This document shows, in pieces, positions 7,599-8,106 of a stretch of 8,106 nucleotides of DNA. Source of the stretch: CAZJYC01 sp964550165 (GTDB lineage Bacteria; Acidobacteriota; Aminicenantia; Aminicenantales; Aminicenantaceae); contig CAZJYC010000092.1 in the NCBI GenBank assembly GCA_964550165.1, forward strand, positions 1-8,106. Reading direction: 5' to 3'. Each line of letters starts with the position of its first letter. The first letter of the stretch is position 1. A program made the position numbers and the translations under genes. Under the pieces are notes generated by a model. That model searched no databases. It was not told the DNA's origin and saw nothing but the letters and a program-made list of their open reading frames with translations.

Positions 7599-7600
7599 TT

Positions 7601-7620
7601 CAAAGAGCTTCAAAGGGCTT
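7601..7620. repeat. Tandem imperfect 10-bp direct repeat upstream of the MFS promoter
   Basis: CAAAGAGCTT (7601-7610) is followed directly by CAAAGGGCTT (7611-7620), with one mismatch. On the minus strand it lies just upstream of the -35, roughly -40 to -57 from the predicted start. The 10-bp period would place two protein contacts on one face of the helix, so an activator site is possible. It is short enough to be chance. Confidence 0.35.
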
Positions 7621-7643
7621 CATCCTGGACAGCTAGAAAATAA

Positions 7644-7671
7644 GCGGCTTCCAGGCCGTCGAGCAGCTCGA
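7644..7671. repeat. Adjacent dyads in the divergent intergenic region
   Basis: GCGGC (7644-7648) can pair with GCCGT (7655-7659) around a 6-nt loop. This is followed immediately by a 13-bp near-perfect dyad, TCGAGC-A-GCTCGA (7659-7671). They lie between the divergent promoters of the MFS and the asparaginase-family gene. They could be an operator or a small hairpin pair. No T-run follows, so they are not a rho-independent terminator. No regulator gene is visible nearby. Confidence 0.35.
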
Positions 7672-7698
7672 AAGGATATAGCTTCGCTCTCAAAAAAA

Positions 7699-7728
7699 AG
7701 GACTATCTCCAAGGTGAGATGATAAAAT
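7699..7728 (+). promoter_or_regulatory. Possible extended -10 promoter for the asparaginase-family gene
   Basis: TGATAAAAT (7720-7728) matches the extended -10 form TGn plus a hexamer 5 of 6 to consensus. It is the same form as the operon promoter at 96-104. The -35 is weak (AGGACT, 7699-7704, 18-nt spacer), as is common for extended -10 promoters. The leader would be about 60 nt. An alternative is TTGATT (7732-7737) with TAATTT (7755-7760). Confidence 0.4.
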
Positions 7729-7785
7729 CTGTTGATTCTCCTTTCTCAATTGATTAATTTAGGAAAATAGAAATCAAGAGCAATC

Positions 7786-7793
7786 AAAGGAGG
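7786..7793 (+). promoter_or_regulatory. Ribosome binding site choosing between two adjacent ATG codons
   Basis: AAAGGAGG ends 1 nt before the ATG at 7795 and 4 nt before the in-frame ATG at 7798. The second has the more workable spacing and was chosen. The two options differ by one Met. Confidence 0.6.
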
Positions 7794-7797
7794 AATG

Positions 7798-8106
7798 ATG
7801 AGCCATAAATTTTCGCGAAGGGATTTTCTCAAGACAGGAATCGGGCTGAGCGCAGCCACGATACTCAATACAGGAAAAAATCTGGTCAGCGCAGAGGAGC
7901 AGAATGGTAAGATTTGTGTTGTGGCCAGCAGCAATGGCCTGCGTGCCGTGGAGAAAGCCATGGAGCTTCTCAAACAGGGACAGGACCCCCTGGATGCGGT
8001 GATAGCCGGAGTCAATATCGTTGAAGAGGATCCCAAGGAGATGAGCGTTGGCTATGGGGGCCTTCCCAACGAGGAAGGAGTTGTCGAGCTGGATGCTTCG
8101 GTCATG
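7798..8106 (+). CDS. Tat-exported N4-(beta-N-acetylglucosaminyl)-L-asparaginase / isoaspartyl peptidase family protein, 5' part
   Basis: 103 codons are present, and the frame runs open off the window end. The N-terminus has a full twin-arginine motif, S6-R-R-D-F-L-K12, followed by a mildly hydrophobic stretch to about S31-A32. Export of a folded protein through Tat is therefore likely. The mature start (KICVVASSNGLRAVEKAM) and the later segment VGYGGLPNEEGVVELDAS are typical of the Ntn-hydrolase asparaginase-2 family, best matching the glycosylasparaginase branch. The family makes a precursor that self-cleaves before a Thr nucleophile, then hydrolyses the side-chain amide of glycosylated Asn or beta-aspartyl peptides. 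The cleavage site and Thr lie beyond the window, so activity cannot be judged. It is divergent from the MFS gene, with a 243-nt shared upstream region. The choice between glycosylasparaginase and isoaspartyl peptidase is uncertain. Confidence 0.88.
   Translation, partial: MSHKFSRRDFLKTGIGLSAATILNTGKNLVSAEEQNGKICVVASSNGLRAVEKAMELLKQGQDPLDAVIAGVNIVEEDPKEMSVGYGGLPNEEGVVELDASVM

Noticed and set aside
1..8106. CRISPR arrays, insertion sequences, tRNA or rRNA genes
   Set aside because: No regularly spaced repeats, transposase-like frames, terminal inverted repeats or RNA gene signatures were seen.

Overview
The window carries six protein-coding genes in about 8.1 kb. Most appear to encode exported hydrolases acting on amide, peptide or N-acyl amino acid substrates. 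Purine-rich Shine-Dalgarno sites, sigma70-like promoters, Sec signal peptides and a Tat signal indicate a Bacterium with an active export system. The density of secreted amidohydrolases and the protein styles fit an uncultured peptide-using lineage such as Candidatus Aminicenantes or a relative of Acidobacteriota. That placement is a guess from gene style, since no marker gene is present.

Layout. Positions 1-163 hold a leader with a good extended -10 promoter. Three paralogous amidohydrolase-fold genes follow as a tight operon: 164-1765, 1779-3092 and 3089-4366. The junctions are a 13-nt gap and a 4-nt TTGA overlap. Only the middle protein keeps the full set of metal ligands (HxH, His, His, Asp). 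The two flanking proteins have lost nearly all of them and look like pseudoenzymes; the first also ends in a lipocalin-like beta domain. After a 150-nt gap with a possible promoter comes a complete N-acyl-D-amino-acid deacylase (4517-6340). A convergent MFS transporter of the Fsr-like kind lies on the minus strand (6394-7554). Its near-consensus promoter sits so close to the ATG that the transcript would be almost leaderless. A 243-nt divergent intergenic region with short repeats and dyads separates it from a Tat-exported Ntn-hydrolase of the glycosylasparaginase/isoaspartyl peptidase family (7798 onward), which is cut by the window edge.

How the genes may work together (inference). All four complete hydrolase-fold proteins have Sec-type N-termini and the last has a twin-arginine signal, so the chemistry is probably extracytoplasmic. 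D-amino acid deacylation, isoaspartyl or glyco-Asn hydrolysis and cyclic-amide-type amidohydrolysis together suggest salvage of modified, aged or D-residue-containing peptides, with the MFS protein moving a product or substrate. The most unusual element is the operon in which one apparently active amidohydrolase sits between two sister paralogues that have lost the active site.
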